A DNA stretch of 64,000 nt from Apoderus coryli (Eukaryota > Arthropoda > Insecta > Coleoptera > Attelabidae): contig OU452204.1 in the NCBI GenBank assembly GCA_911728435.2, positions 12,958,001-13,022,000 of the forward strand. Reading direction: 5' to 3'. The position numbers and the translations under genes were made by a program. Of the stretch, positions 33,780-43,159 are shown in pieces. How positions within the stretch are numbered: the stretch's first letter is position 1; every line of letters starts with the position of its first letter. The notes beneath the pieces are model-generated. The model saw nothing but the letters and a program-made list of their open reading frames with translations, was not told where the DNA came from and ran no database searches.

Positions 33780-34030
33780 TATCGTGAGATAGGGAGGAAG
33801 AAGAAAATTCTGATCACATAGTAACAGAATGCGCCGCTATCAGAAGTCAACGTAAGGAACACTTGGGGCAGGAAATCGTGCAAGATGGAGACGTATTGTC
33901 CCTGAAACCCGTCGAGGTACTGGAGTTCCTAGGAACTCTCGTTCTTCTCCATCAAGAACGAGAGTTCCTAGGAACTCCAGTACCTCGACGGGTTTCAGGG
34001 ACAACAGTTGTAACTTGAGACGCAGTCCAA
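33780..34030 (+). pseudogene. LINE C-terminal tail, second copy
   Basis: The plus strand reads EEEENSDHIVTECAAIRSQ, then RKEHLGQEIVQDGDVLSLKP and VEVLEFLGTL. This is the same tail family as the minus-strand copy at 10130-10500 (there KEHLGYEI...DVLSLKPAKLLEF). The normal 3' flank (CAGTTGTAACTTG) resumes only after an inverted copy of the last coding 51 bases. Confidence 0.75.
33896..34004. repeat. Perfect 51-bp palindrome with 7-bp spacer
   Basis: Left arm 33896-33946, spacer CTCCATC (33947-33953), right arm 33954-34004. Each arm is 51 bases and the pairing is exact. The left arm is the end of the LINE tail coding region, so the right arm is an inverted copy of it. Confidence 0.95.
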
Positions 34031-34112
34031 GTAATCCCCTTTCTTGATTTTTTTACCCTTGTGGAAAATTAAGAACACGATTCTTTTTTTATGTTCTTGA
34101 ACCATTTTTCTT

Positions 34113-34399
34113 TTAATTTTTGTTTTTCTTTGGATTTCAGGTCCTTGAAAACAACTTTTTTTTTTATTTTTAGCGAAAAATATTACATTGCGCTTGTCTA
34201 ACTTTATTAACTACGTTTCGGCGATACTGTATCGTCTTCTTCAGGTCATTCTATTATTTATCTATGATCTGAAGAAGGCGATAGACCATCGCCAAAACGT
34301 AGTTAATAAAGTTAGACAAGCGAAATGTAATATTTTTCGCTAAAAATAAAAAAAAAGTTGTTTTCAAGAACCTGAAACCCAAAGAAAAACAAAAATTAA
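34113..34399. repeat. Large inverted repeat, 136-bp arms
   Basis: Left arm 34113-34249, spacer of 14 bases, right arm 34264-34399. The arms are nearly identical. Each ends at the centre in a hairpin: CTGAAGAA, a 6-7 bp stem, then (G/A)AAACG. Beyond it each arm has GTAGTTAATAAAGTTAGACAAGCG. It looks like two copies of one element end joined head to head. Confidence 0.9.
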
Positions 34400-34618
34400 G
34401 AACACGGATAGGTAATTATAGTTTTTTTAGATTTTTTTTTGTGTACCTAGAGTAGTCCGTTGAACATAGAAACTTGGAGCGGCCGTGCTTAAACACAGTT
34501 TGCAGACAACACAGAATCAAAGAGTATACAGAATAACAATTATATAATAAACCACTCTACTTATAAAAAGCTCTGAAAGACAAATAAGGCTATAATGTAG
34601 TGGAGAGCTGATGTAAAA
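34400..34618. other. Spacer, nothing recognised
   Basis: No motif recognised. Confidence 0.3.
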
Positions 34619-34794
34619 GCATTGAGGTGGGGGGAGACGCTCTAACGTGGTCAAAAGCGGGTGTAGGTACGCCATATTGGTATACGACCTCTGTCATTTG
34701 TCGTGCTTTCAAGTTGATGGTGTTATTTACGAGTATTTTACAAGTTTACGTAAGTGTTTCGTGTTTTTGGACGGTTATTTGACAATATACTATA

Positions 34795-34871
34795 ATGGTG
34801 TCCTGTGCTGTGCATAGTTGCAGTATTAGAAGTGAAATCGACAAGAAAATATCAGGAATAACGTTTCATAC
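34795..34871 (+). pseudogene. P-like THAP transposase, exon 1
   Basis: From the ATG the frame reads MVSCAVHSCSIRSEIDKKIS, then GITFHT. This is the start of a THAP zinc finger (first two Cys of the C2CH set as CxxxxC, then GxxFH). The exon ends in CATAC, directly followed by GTATGT, a good donor. The split Thr codon is completed by exon 2. The THAP domain binds the element ends in P-type transposases. Confidence 0.85.
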
Positions 34872-34944
34872 GTATGTACCAAATATTGTAAACATTGTAC
34901 ATGGACGTATTTAGGGTTTTTTTAGGTGAACTTATTAAAACGCA

Positions 34945-34947
34945 TTA
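34945..34947. repeat. Target site duplication TTA, left
   Basis: TTA before CACAGGCC; repeated at 37360-37362 after the right end. Confidence 0.6.
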
Positions 34948-35406
34948 CACAGGCCAACAAAATGAAAAAAAAAATTTGGTGCCAGAAATCTAACATCTGA
35001 TTTTAGATGTTTTTAATGTGCTGATTCCAAAAATACCACCAGATTTTTTCTATCAGCTCTAGTTTTTGAGATACACGTTACAGGTTAAATGATATATTTT
35101 TTTCTGATAAAGGACAACAAATAAAGAGATAAATATGTACTTAATCGTCAAAATAGGAATTTCCCAGAATCTAATTAGCCAAATGGATACCTGGAATTGT
35201 CCCTGACCCAATGTTCCTATACTAGGAACTACTCAATACAATGCTCTTAATTACTTTTATACCTGTAATTGCCTATGACCCGATCCTTCTATACCTGTTT
35301 GGCTGTACTTGATTTAGTATATTACTGAGTTTTCCCAAGTAAAGTTGTGCTATCATTTTGTGTAAATTTTGGTCGTTTTGTAGTATCAAGACACTAAACT
35401 GAAACA

Positions 35407-37107
35407 ATGGCATCCACAAGCAGACGTACCTGTGTAAATCATCCCGATGTTTTTTGTTATGTGTGTGGTGAATACACTTTGAAAGAGAGCAGAAAAAGGA
35501 TTTCTGACTTTGTGAAAAGAGCTTATCTTGCCTATTTTGGCGTTCATTTAGGAGATCAAGATAAATCTTGGGCCCCACATTTCATATGTAAAACATGTGT
35601 TGAACATTTGCGACAGTGGACAACTGGAAAGAGGAAGTGCCTAAAGTTTGGTGTACCAATGGTTTGGAGAGAACCGCGGAACCATCATGACGACTGCTAT
35701 TTTTGTCTCGTTAATATTAAAGGCATAAATAGAAACAATAGACACAAATGGACATATCCTGATCTAGATTCTGCAAGAAGGCCTGTAGTGCATTCGGAAG
35801 AAATACCCGTTCCATCATTCAGCAGTCTACCCAAACTGACAGAAGATGATACAGAAACATCAACGTCTGACGAAGTTAAAAGAATTCAATCAGAAAACGA
35901 CAGCGATTTTGAAGCAGATTTAGCAACTCCGCAGTGTTTCAATCAAGAAGAACTAAACGATCTTATAAGAGACCTGAATCTCTCAAAGGAATCCGCTGAA
36001 TTACTTGCATCCAGATTAAAAGAAAAAAATCTACTTTGTCGAGGTACTAATATTACATTTTATCGTAAAAGAGATAAGGATCTGCTGCCTTTTTTCACTC
36101 AGGAAAATGACTTGGTATTCTGTAACAGTATAAAAGGGCTCTTAGAAAAAATGGGTTTGCCTGAATACACTCCAGATGATTGGCACCTTTTTATTGACAG
36201 TTCAAAACGTAGTTTAAAATGTGTTCTTTTACATAACGGTAACAAATATGGCTCAATTCCTATTGGTCATTCTACTACCATGAAGGAAGAATATGAAACA
36301 ATAGCATTAGTTTTGAGAAAAATTAAATACGAAGAACATCAGTGGTCAATTTGTGTTGATTTAAAAATGATTAACTTCCTCCTTGGACAGCAGAGTGGTT
36401 ATACAAAATATCCTTGTTTTTTGTGCCTTTGGGACAGCAGAGCTAAAAATGAGCACTGGGTTAACAAAAATTGGCCTTCAAGAGATGTCATGATTCAAGG
36501 AATACAAAACGTGATCAACGAACCTTTGGTTTCAAGAGAAAAAATCTTACTTCCGCCCTTGCATATCAAGCTAGGCCTAATGAAGCAATTTGTGAAGGCC
36601 TTAAATCGAGATGGAAATTGTTTTGGGTATTTGTCACGTAAATTTCCTGGCATTAGCACGGAAAAACTAAAAGCTGGTATATTTGATGGTCCTCAAATAA
36701 GGCAACTTGTTAAAGATCCACAATTCACCACATCAATGAACGAGACTGAATCTAACGCTTGGAGTTCATTTGTTCAAGTAGTACAAAATTTTCTTGGCAA
36801 TCATAAAGCAGACAATTACGTAGAATTAGTGGAAACTATGCTTTCAAATTTTAATATTCTCGGCTGTAACATGAGTATAAAAGTTCACTACCTCCACAGC
36901 CACCTAGATCGTTTTCCAGAAAACTTAGGTGATTGTAGTGAAGAACAGGGGGAAAGATTCCACCAGGATATTAAAACTATGGAAGATCGTTATCAAGGAC
37001 GATGGGATAGCCACATGATGGCGGACTACTGCTGGAGCCTTCAGCGAGACTGCCCTAGTAAACTCCATTCTAGAAAATCGTATAAAAGAAAATTTTTATG
37101 TGATTAG
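35407..37107 (+). CDS. Putative transposase of unnamed DNA transposon
   Basis: 566 residues; ATG context AACAATGG is good. An N-terminal Cys-rich module has FCYVC (16-20), FICKTC (59-64) and HHDDCYFC (93-100), a likely zinc-binding region. An acidic, Ser/Thr-rich linker spans about 130-175. The main domain has FIDSS (Asp264), CVDLK (Asp318), CFLC (337-340), LHIKLG (385-390), KVHYLHSHLD (492-501) and SEEQGERFHQD (511-521). Asp264, Asp318 and one of Glu512/513/516 could be a DDE triad; this is inference from the RNase H-like spacing, not shown. The C-terminus is basic. I recall multi-copy uncharacterised insect and cnidarian proteins with the same EEQGERFHQD block, but no name. TIRs around it support transposase. 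AATAAA follows at 37141. Confidence 0.8.
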   Translation: MASTSRRTCVNHPDVFCYVCGEYTLKESRKRISDFVKRAYLAYFGVHLGDQDKSWAPHFICKTCVEHLRQWTTGKRKCLKFGVPMVWREPRNHHDDCYFCLVNIKGINRNNRHKWTYPDLDSARRPVVHSEEIPVPSFSSLPKLTEDDTETSTSDEVKRIQSENDSDFEADLATPQCFNQEELNDLIRDLNLSKESAELLASRLKEKNLLCRGTNITFYRKRDKDLLPFFTQENDLVFCNSIKGLLEKMGLPEYTPDDWHLFIDSSKRSLKCVLLHNGNKYGSIPIGHSTTMKEEYETIALVLRKIKYEEHQWSICVDLKMINFLLGQQSGYTKYPCFLCLWDSRAKNEHWVNKNWPSRDVMIQGIQNVINEPLVSREKILLPPLHIKLGLMKQFVKALNRDGNCFGYLSRKFPGISTEKLKAGIFDGPQIRQLVKDPQFTTSMNETESNAWSSFVQVVQNFLGNHKADNYVELVETMLSNFNILGCNMSIKVHYLHSHLDRFPENLGDCSEEQGERFHQDIKTMEDRYQGRWDSHMMADYCWSLQRDCPSKLHSRKSYKRKFLCD

Positions 37108-37140
37108 TGACTAATGTAATTATGTAAATTAAGTTTTTGC

Positions 37141-37146
37141 AATAAA
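37141..37146 (+). promoter_or_regulatory. Polyadenylation signal of the transposase gene
   Basis: AATAAA, 34 bases after the stop codon of the 566-codon ORF and inside the element. Confidence 0.6.
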
Positions 37147-37359
37147 TACTTAAATCCATGTGTCTTTGTTTTTTTTAACTGTCAATAGTAATATTATATA
37201 TTATAACAGTTATAACGTAAATTATATACACAATTTTTTAAAAAATCTCAAAAACTAGATCTGATAGACAAAATCTGAGAACCTTTTTACATTCTGCATC
37301 CAAAAATTACTCAGGAACAGTTAAAAAATCGCAGGCACCAAAATGTGTGTTGGCCTGTG

Positions 37360-37362
37360 TTA
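37360..37362. repeat. Target site duplication TTA, right
   Basis: Matches 34945-34947. A 3-base duplication is short, so chance cannot be ruled out. Confidence 0.6.
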
Positions 37363-37491
37363 TTATAGGAGTCTGGTAGGATTTTTTTTTAAATTCTTTT
37401 ACTTGATTTCTACTCAAACTCTCTACTTTTTCATCAATTTCCGGCAAAAAATACCCCTAAATGTGTGTTAAAAACATATTCTTGTTGTTAG

Positions 37492-38003
37492 ATTTCCTAA
37501 AGATCCTGCTCGTAGACATATCTGGACAGAATATGTGTCTCGAATTAATTGGATTCCAACGAAAAATGTACACAAATATAATTTATCCAGATCATCATTA
37601 TCTTCCTGGACCATTTCCTGAATTTTCGAAATTCATTATTATTTATATTGCTGGATTTGTTGTTTTTAGTTTAAAGAAGCAAATTATTTGCAGAGAATGT
37701 CGAGATGCATTAATAAGTGTGACAACTAATTTGCATCTTTATTCTTTTATTAAAATGAAGGCAAAAAAGGATTTACAAATTCCTTCAAAAGATGTTTTAG
37801 ACGTTTGCTTCCAATCCGAAAAGATCATAATAAATCGTGTAGTAGCTACTAATGAAAAGTTGTCCGCACAATTCATAATAAACCTTGTTTTAAAGGAAAT
37901 TGTAAATAGTAATATTTTTCCTAATTTAGCTGTGCACGGTTTTGATCAATCAGTGTTTGATAACCATAGATATTTAGGTACTGATCAAATCTATTGCGAC
38001 TAA
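37492..38003 (+). pseudogene. P-like THAP transposase, exon 2, deleted
   Basis: After the acceptor the frame reads TFPKDPARRHIWTEYVSRI and NWIPTKNVHKYN, completing most of a THAP finger. A one-base shift near 37580 moves to the frame YPDHHYLPGPFPEF, where the third finger Cys reads Tyr. Directly after comes FIIIYIAGFVVFSLKKQI, ICRECRDALISV, DLQIPSKDVLDVCFQSEK, the C-terminal part of P-type transposases (YIAGFV...C..C...L). The middle, with the catalytic and GTP-binding parts, is missing, so this is an internal deletion copy. It ends at a TAA at 38001-38003. Confidence 0.8.
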
Positions 38004-38309
38004 ATACGTTAATACCAGGATATATTATTTAAGTAAAAATAAAGTAGATAAGTCACTTAGCATACGGCAACATTTAAATAAAATTGTTTTGTTTAAGGGG
38101 TATTAATATATAATTTATAAAGTACTAACGTCTTTTATTCCTGTATTTAGGTATCTAATATCAATAATTACCTATATTTAAGAATTTTGTACACTGCTTA
38201 ACATTTCAAAATAAAGTATAAACCCAAGCTGCAAAAACGTCAACAAAAATAGTTAGTGCGGCTCTGGAGAATCCGCCATATTGGTATTCGATTACGCCCC
38301 ACCCAATGC

Positions 38310-38650
38310 ACCCGTTTGTGTACAATGTAAAATAATGCTTATAGCGACTCCTTATATCTCAATGGCATGTCCAAAATATGAAGTTCAGTTGTGTCGTGTG
38401 CTTTTTTAAAACATACGAGTTGACCGGTCGCTAAGCGTTTTATAAAATATCTGTTTTGACTTCTGTATATTTTTTGTTTCTAATAAAATGCATGTTTATA
38501 GCTGTGATTTAGATAGATGACGATAAAGATTATATTTTTCTCTTTTAAATCTATGCCTCAAAATATAAAAATAGCTTAAAGTAATAAACAGTTAAACAAA
38601 AGTAGCCAAAATGTACATAGCTAAATTAACTATTTTCAACCATTTGTAAA
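38310..38650. other. AT-rich stretch, nothing recognised
   Basis: No motif recognised. Confidence 0.3.
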
Positions 38651-39152
38651 TGTACTATTACATTTAAATAATGTGTAGTTTGGTTTAAGTTTTTAATTTT
38701 TTGGTTTGCATTTTTTTGCGCCGGGTGTCCTTCCTTGGATGGCATACTAGACGTTTATGGAAAACCAAATAATGGATCAGTTTGGAAATTTGATAAACGA
38801 CCATGACAAATATTTTTGACCATGCGGTGTTGCCGCTTTTACTCTAAACCGGTTGTTATTTCGCTATTTGAAATTATACGATATTTCACAACAATTCGTT
38901 TTTGTACTATTACATTTAAATAATGTGTAGTTTGGTTTAAGTTTTTAATTTTTTGGTTTGCATTTTTTTGCGCCGGGTGTCCTTCCTTGGATGGCATACT
39001 AGACGTTTATGGAAAACCAAATAATGGATCAGTTTGGAAATTTGATAAACGACCATGACAAATATTTTTGACCATGCGGTGTTGCCGCTTTTACTCTAAA
39101 CCGGTTGTTATTTCGCTATTTGAAATTATACGATATTTCACAACAATTCGTT
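38651..39152. repeat. Exact tandem duplication, 252-bp period
   Basis: Copy 1 starts at 38651 and copy 2 at 38903, both TGTACTATTACATTTAAATA. They read identical over about 250 bases, to TTCGTT. Either a very recent duplication or an assembly artefact. The unit has no coding motif. Confidence 0.95.
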
Positions 39153-40554
39153 GCCTACTTTTACACTTTACAAATCTAATACAAATTCCAGACGAACCAC
39201 ATTATCACCACTTAGTTGCAAAATGAAAAACAACCTGTCAAATTTGGCCAACCTACTCCAACGTTTTCGATCGGAAAATCAGTGTGCTGTCAAATACTGT
39301 TTTAAAAGGAACGTGCAATATGCTGCTGATAAAAAAGGAAATTCCCTACTATATTTCACATTTTTATAGTAAAGCTTAGCATGCTTTATTCTATTACAAT
39401 ACTGCATGATTTATTCAAAAATAAATTCAAAGCTAAGTTTTGAGAATTAAAACATTTTATTACAAACTTATTAATTTTATATCATCATCTTTATTGGCAG
39501 CTAACGCAATATCTAAAAGAATTTTTGGGGTATTGAATAACATGTGTTTTAAACTGCTCCCCATATTATTATATTAGATTTGAAAATGCACATGCATAGA
39601 TTTGATTGCAATATTCTGTGATAGTCAATATCGTCATATCACATAAGGTACGTCCCTATATTGAAATGTATATTTTATATTTCAACATATCTGCAACCTA
39701 CCTACGTATATGCGACTAAATTGAACCTGCTATCATATATCAATAACCAATAACAAACAAGAAGTATGAACTTTTATTTTAGTAAACTCTTTGTTATTAT
39801 TGATTGAATGCACTTTTATACAAAGTGTTGGGTGCTTAGTTCTCAAGACTTTCGTTTACGATATTTATGATCAAAATAAGAACTGTTATTTATAATAATA
39901 ATACATTTTATTGCCAATATATTTACAAACAATGGGTTGTCATAATTTAAATTCTTAATAATAATTGTGCGTTGTAAGTTCCATAGAAAGTACAACAGTC
40001 TTAATACTTTCCCGACCCATCTAGGGAAAGTATTATGAACGATTGCACCATTTCCAGATGGAAGTCTGTCTCTGTGGGGGGTGGACACCATCCCCAAATT
40101 CTATAATAGCATACTTAGTAGGCGTCCAGTGATTAATTATTTAAAAGCGTTTTTTTATCTGCTTTATAGCAGTAGGTTACTTTCCAAATTAACCTTCATA
40201 TTTCATATTAAAATTGCGTTTAAATTTTCACCAGTTAGGTTTTGGTAAAGTATATTTAATGTTACCTGAAAATGAGGCATCTACCAGGTATTGATCAAAA
40301 CCAGGGCATTTCATATGTTAATAGCATGTTGTTATTGTAAAACACCCAGACAAGAACGATCCAACCAGTCAGATATATAGGTGATCAAGTAGTTGTTTAA
40401 TCACAATGAGTATTTTAAAAGTGCCACATTATGCACCTGGGCGTATTTCCATATTTATTATCCCGGCATAATATTTTATATTATTACCTCTTGAATTGTG
40501 GTTGCAGACACTTTTGGAGATGTCTAAGTTGCATCATCTTGATATTAACAGCAA
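39153..40554. other. Stretch with weak signals only
   Basis: 39220-39369 has a plus-strand frame with CAVKYC and DKKGNSLLYFTF that faintly resembles a THAP start. 39880-39930 has, on the minus strand, GGCAATAAAATGTATTATTATT, like a LINE 3' end. 40003-40070 is a second copy of the repeat described at 15174. Nothing else was recognised. Confidence 0.35.
40003..40070. repeat. Dispersed repeat, second copy
   Basis: AATACTTTCCC...GGGAAAGTATT followed by CCATTTCCAGATGGAAGTC, as at 15179-15290 but without the intervening 45 or so bases. Confidence 0.5.
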
Positions 40555-41484
40555 AAAATCTTGTGTTTTGACTATATTGGATCTAGAGTTCGAATTAAAG
40601 TAGATGCAGTGGTTCTGCAATATTCATTTAGTGCGAGGAATCTGGCTCTTGAACCAGATGTCGATTTACATTTTAAGAAGTATGTTAATAAATGTATTCA
40701 AAGGACTTACTCTGCCTTAAAAATGTTATACTCCAGTCGTCAACTGTTGACGCGGTCATTTAAAATTATGATAAGTAACAGTCTTGTCTTAAGTCACTTT
40801 GACTTTTGTGACGTGGTATATGGTTCTTGTTTGCATGACTTTGATACTGATAAGTGTAGGATAGGATGCCTCCGATTCATATACGGTATTAAAAGGTATA
40901 CATGAACTTTGTGACACTAACTTGCTCAATATGGCTAACAGAAGACTAATGCATTCTGCTAGCTTGTTTCATGGTGTTATTGTCTATGGCAGGCCTCCGT
41001 ACCTGCTAAATAAAGTTAAGTTCAGGAGTGATGTTCATACTTTGATCATAGGTTTAAGGGACTCATTACTCCTCCGTCCCATAGAACAACATTATATGAG
41101 AGCAGTTTTACCTATAACATTTATTTAGTGTACAGATTTAAAATCCCTTGAGAAAATTATTTAGGGTTCGCTGCAGACGGATTCGCCTTCAGTCGCCTGA
41201 TGCTTTGAAGTAGTTGTGGGTTACTTTATTGATTTATTTAGTTGCTCAATTTTGTTGCCTGCCTGAAATACTTGATCAGATGTAAATATAATTTTGTTGT
41301 TATACATTTTCTGTAACATACTATTAATATTCAGGCACTGAACTTGACTTTTTGTTTTTTCACGGAGGTAATCTTAGATCAATACTAAATTGTCATTTAC
41401 TCCTTTTTGCAGATTGATAAAGTAATTATTTGGTATGTATTTTTTTTTTTGATTGCAAATAAATATGATTATTATCATTATTTA
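40555..41484 (+). pseudogene. CR1/Jockey-type LINE tail and 3' UTR
   Basis: Frames read LHFKKYVNKCIQRTYSALKM, LYSSRQLLTRSFKIMISNSL, VLSHFDFCDVVYGSCLHDFD and CLRFIYGIKRYT, then MANRRLMHSASLFHGVIVYG and RPPYLLNKVKF. This is the post-RT tail of CR1/Jockey LINEs (FK.Y...C......LK.LY..R..L.......C..LV.S..DYCDVVYG). Two frameshifts at about 40860 and 40910. The 3' UTR ends in GCAAATAAATATGATTATTATCATT at about 41484. Confidence 0.85.
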
Positions 41485-42131
41485 AATATCTGTAAAAAAA
41501 TAACAAGTTGACTTATCAGTGTCAACAATTTATCAAGTTATTAGAAATGTAATTGACGTAGTGTAAAAAGAAAACGTATTGGACAAAAATTTAAACAAAT
41601 TGATGTCGAAGGTAGGGACTTTATTAGGAAAATTGTGTATAGTTTGTGAAACAAAATAATACCAATACCAAGAAGCAAGATATTAATTTTATGGCAGAGA
41701 AACAATTAACTATTCCTAAAAGAAAGTCAACAAACAAAGAATTACGTGGTCTAATAAAATAATTTAATTTCAAAAAAGAACATGCAATAGACTAAATTTG
41801 CTTAACTCAAGGGTATACTGTTCTCAGGTTGCCGCCTTACCACTGTCAAAGATTAATGTACACAAATTAATCTTTGCCACTGTATATATTCAATCCGATA
41901 GAGATGATTTGGGGCTCATAAAACCCGATGACAAAAAAATTATTCAAACACAAATATCTGTATATATAATTTTGCTTTTATTTTCGCTAAAATAATGATA
42001 CGCCCATTCCTACAAACTGAGAGATGTATGCCGCAAAAAGCTTTTTTTCAATTTCAATTGAGACTATAACGACCATACCTATAGCTCTTATTAGGTATAA
42101 TATTATAGTAACGTAATTTGTATAAGCGGCG
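41485..42131. other. AT-rich stretch, nothing recognised
   Basis: No motif recognised. Confidence 0.3.
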
Positions 42132-42211
42132 CGTCGGTGTCGTCATTGGTAGAGCGCGCGCTTTGCATTGTGAAGGTCTGTGCTCAAATCCCAGCTCTTG
42201 CATTTTTTTTA
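42132..42211 (+). pseudogene. tRNA-Ala(UGC)-like pseudogene
   Basis: TTGGTAGAGCGC matches the D-arm of tRNA-Ala, GCGCTTTGCATTGTG the anticodon arm with TGC, and GGTCTGTGCTCAAATCCCAG the variable and T-arm. A run of eight T follows as a Pol III-type stop. The acceptor stem does not pair, so it is a pseudogene or the head of a tRNA-derived SINE. Confidence 0.55.
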
Positions 42212-43159
42212 TTTCAAATTTTTGTTAGGTTAGTTTATTGGGAATTATAAAAAATCCCGATGGCAGCCAGTTGGAATGATATTTTTTTTGTCACTTTATA
42301 TTGACTTATATTAACTTAAATATACCAGCGATGTAGAGATTTAAGTGCTGTATAGTTTGACATGTAACATTGGTATTTTCTATTAACAAAACAAAAATAA
42401 GATTTTGTTTAAGCCACTTCAAAATTAACTTTCCGCTTTCAACCGCCAACGAACTCAAGCCAAATATTGAGCTAGCCGATTTTTTAACCAAATTTTGTTT
42501 GGATTGGTCAAGAAATGCAGCCTAGAACGTGCTTCCAAATTTGTTATATCCCATAGATATATATGATATATAATCTTTTGAAATGCGGGCATATTTAGGG
42601 TTCAAGCGTCATGAAATGAAGGACTGCATACCAATATTTCAAAATTTCGATTGTGTCGATCTCCTGATTAGTTCGATTTTAAATCTAAAAAAAATTAATA
42701 TTTTTAATAACTGGAATATTTAAAAAAAAAAAATTTATAATTCTATGTTACAAAATACGATTACAAAATAGTTTCCAAATATTTTCGTTGCGACCGCTTA
42801 CCGGCCCAATAGACTGGTTTACTAACCGTATTGCGGTGTTGCCATTCTCTGGTCATGGCTTGTCTACAAAAGGCCCCCTGTTATAGTTATAGTGAATCTG
42901 TATTAACACGGCACATTAACATAACAAGAACTAGATGCCGCCGACCATATCTCTTGTACAAAACTATAAAGTGCTATTATATCATATTAAAGGAAAAACA
43001 ATTTTAGAAGGTATAAAAAGGGTACGTATACCATTTAGAAAAACAATAAGTTTGGTTTCTACTTTTAAAGTATTTTTTTTTTATAATTCGGCTCTGGATC
43101 CCGAAAATTAAAATATGATTAGCACATCGTAAGTTTCACAAAAACGTTGTACGTTTTGA
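42212..43159. other. Stretch without recognisable gene
   Basis: No motif recognised. Confidence 0.3.

Larger units (their letters stand above)
34948..37359 (+). mobile_element. DNA transposon with TIRs, intact 566-codon ORF
   Basis: 2412 bp. The ends are CACAGGCCAACA in inverted orientation. The repeat continues inward: TTTGGTGCC follows on both sides, then a conserved TCTATCAG.TCTAGTTTTT and GAGAT about 115-130 bases in. The left arm has about 13 extra A-rich bases. Flanked by TTA on both sides. The single ORF is uninterrupted. The superfamily is not recognised with confidence. Confidence 0.85.
34872..37491 (+). other. Intron of the THAP gene, holding a transposon
   Basis: Donor GTATGT at 34872-34877; acceptor CTTGTTGTTAG ending at 37491. 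Without the 2412-bp transposon and one TTA duplicate, the intron would be about 205 bases. Exon joining restores a continuous THAP pattern (FHT then FPKDP), which supports both splice sites. Confidence 0.8.
34619..38309 (+). mobile_element. P-like (THAP) transposon relic, tentative bounds
   Basis: The bounds rest on GCATTGAGGTGGGG at 34619-34632 and its near inverse GCATTGGGTGGGG (reverse complement of 38297-38309), plus a direct repeat CGCCATATTGGTAT inside each end (34670 and 38274). No 8-bp target duplication of the P type was found. Inside lie the two THAP-transposase exons and, in the intron, a second DNA transposon. Confidence 0.45.

Noticed and set aside
35273..35578. 101-codon minus-strand frame
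   Set aside because: Antisense to the start of the 566-codon transposase; no motif.
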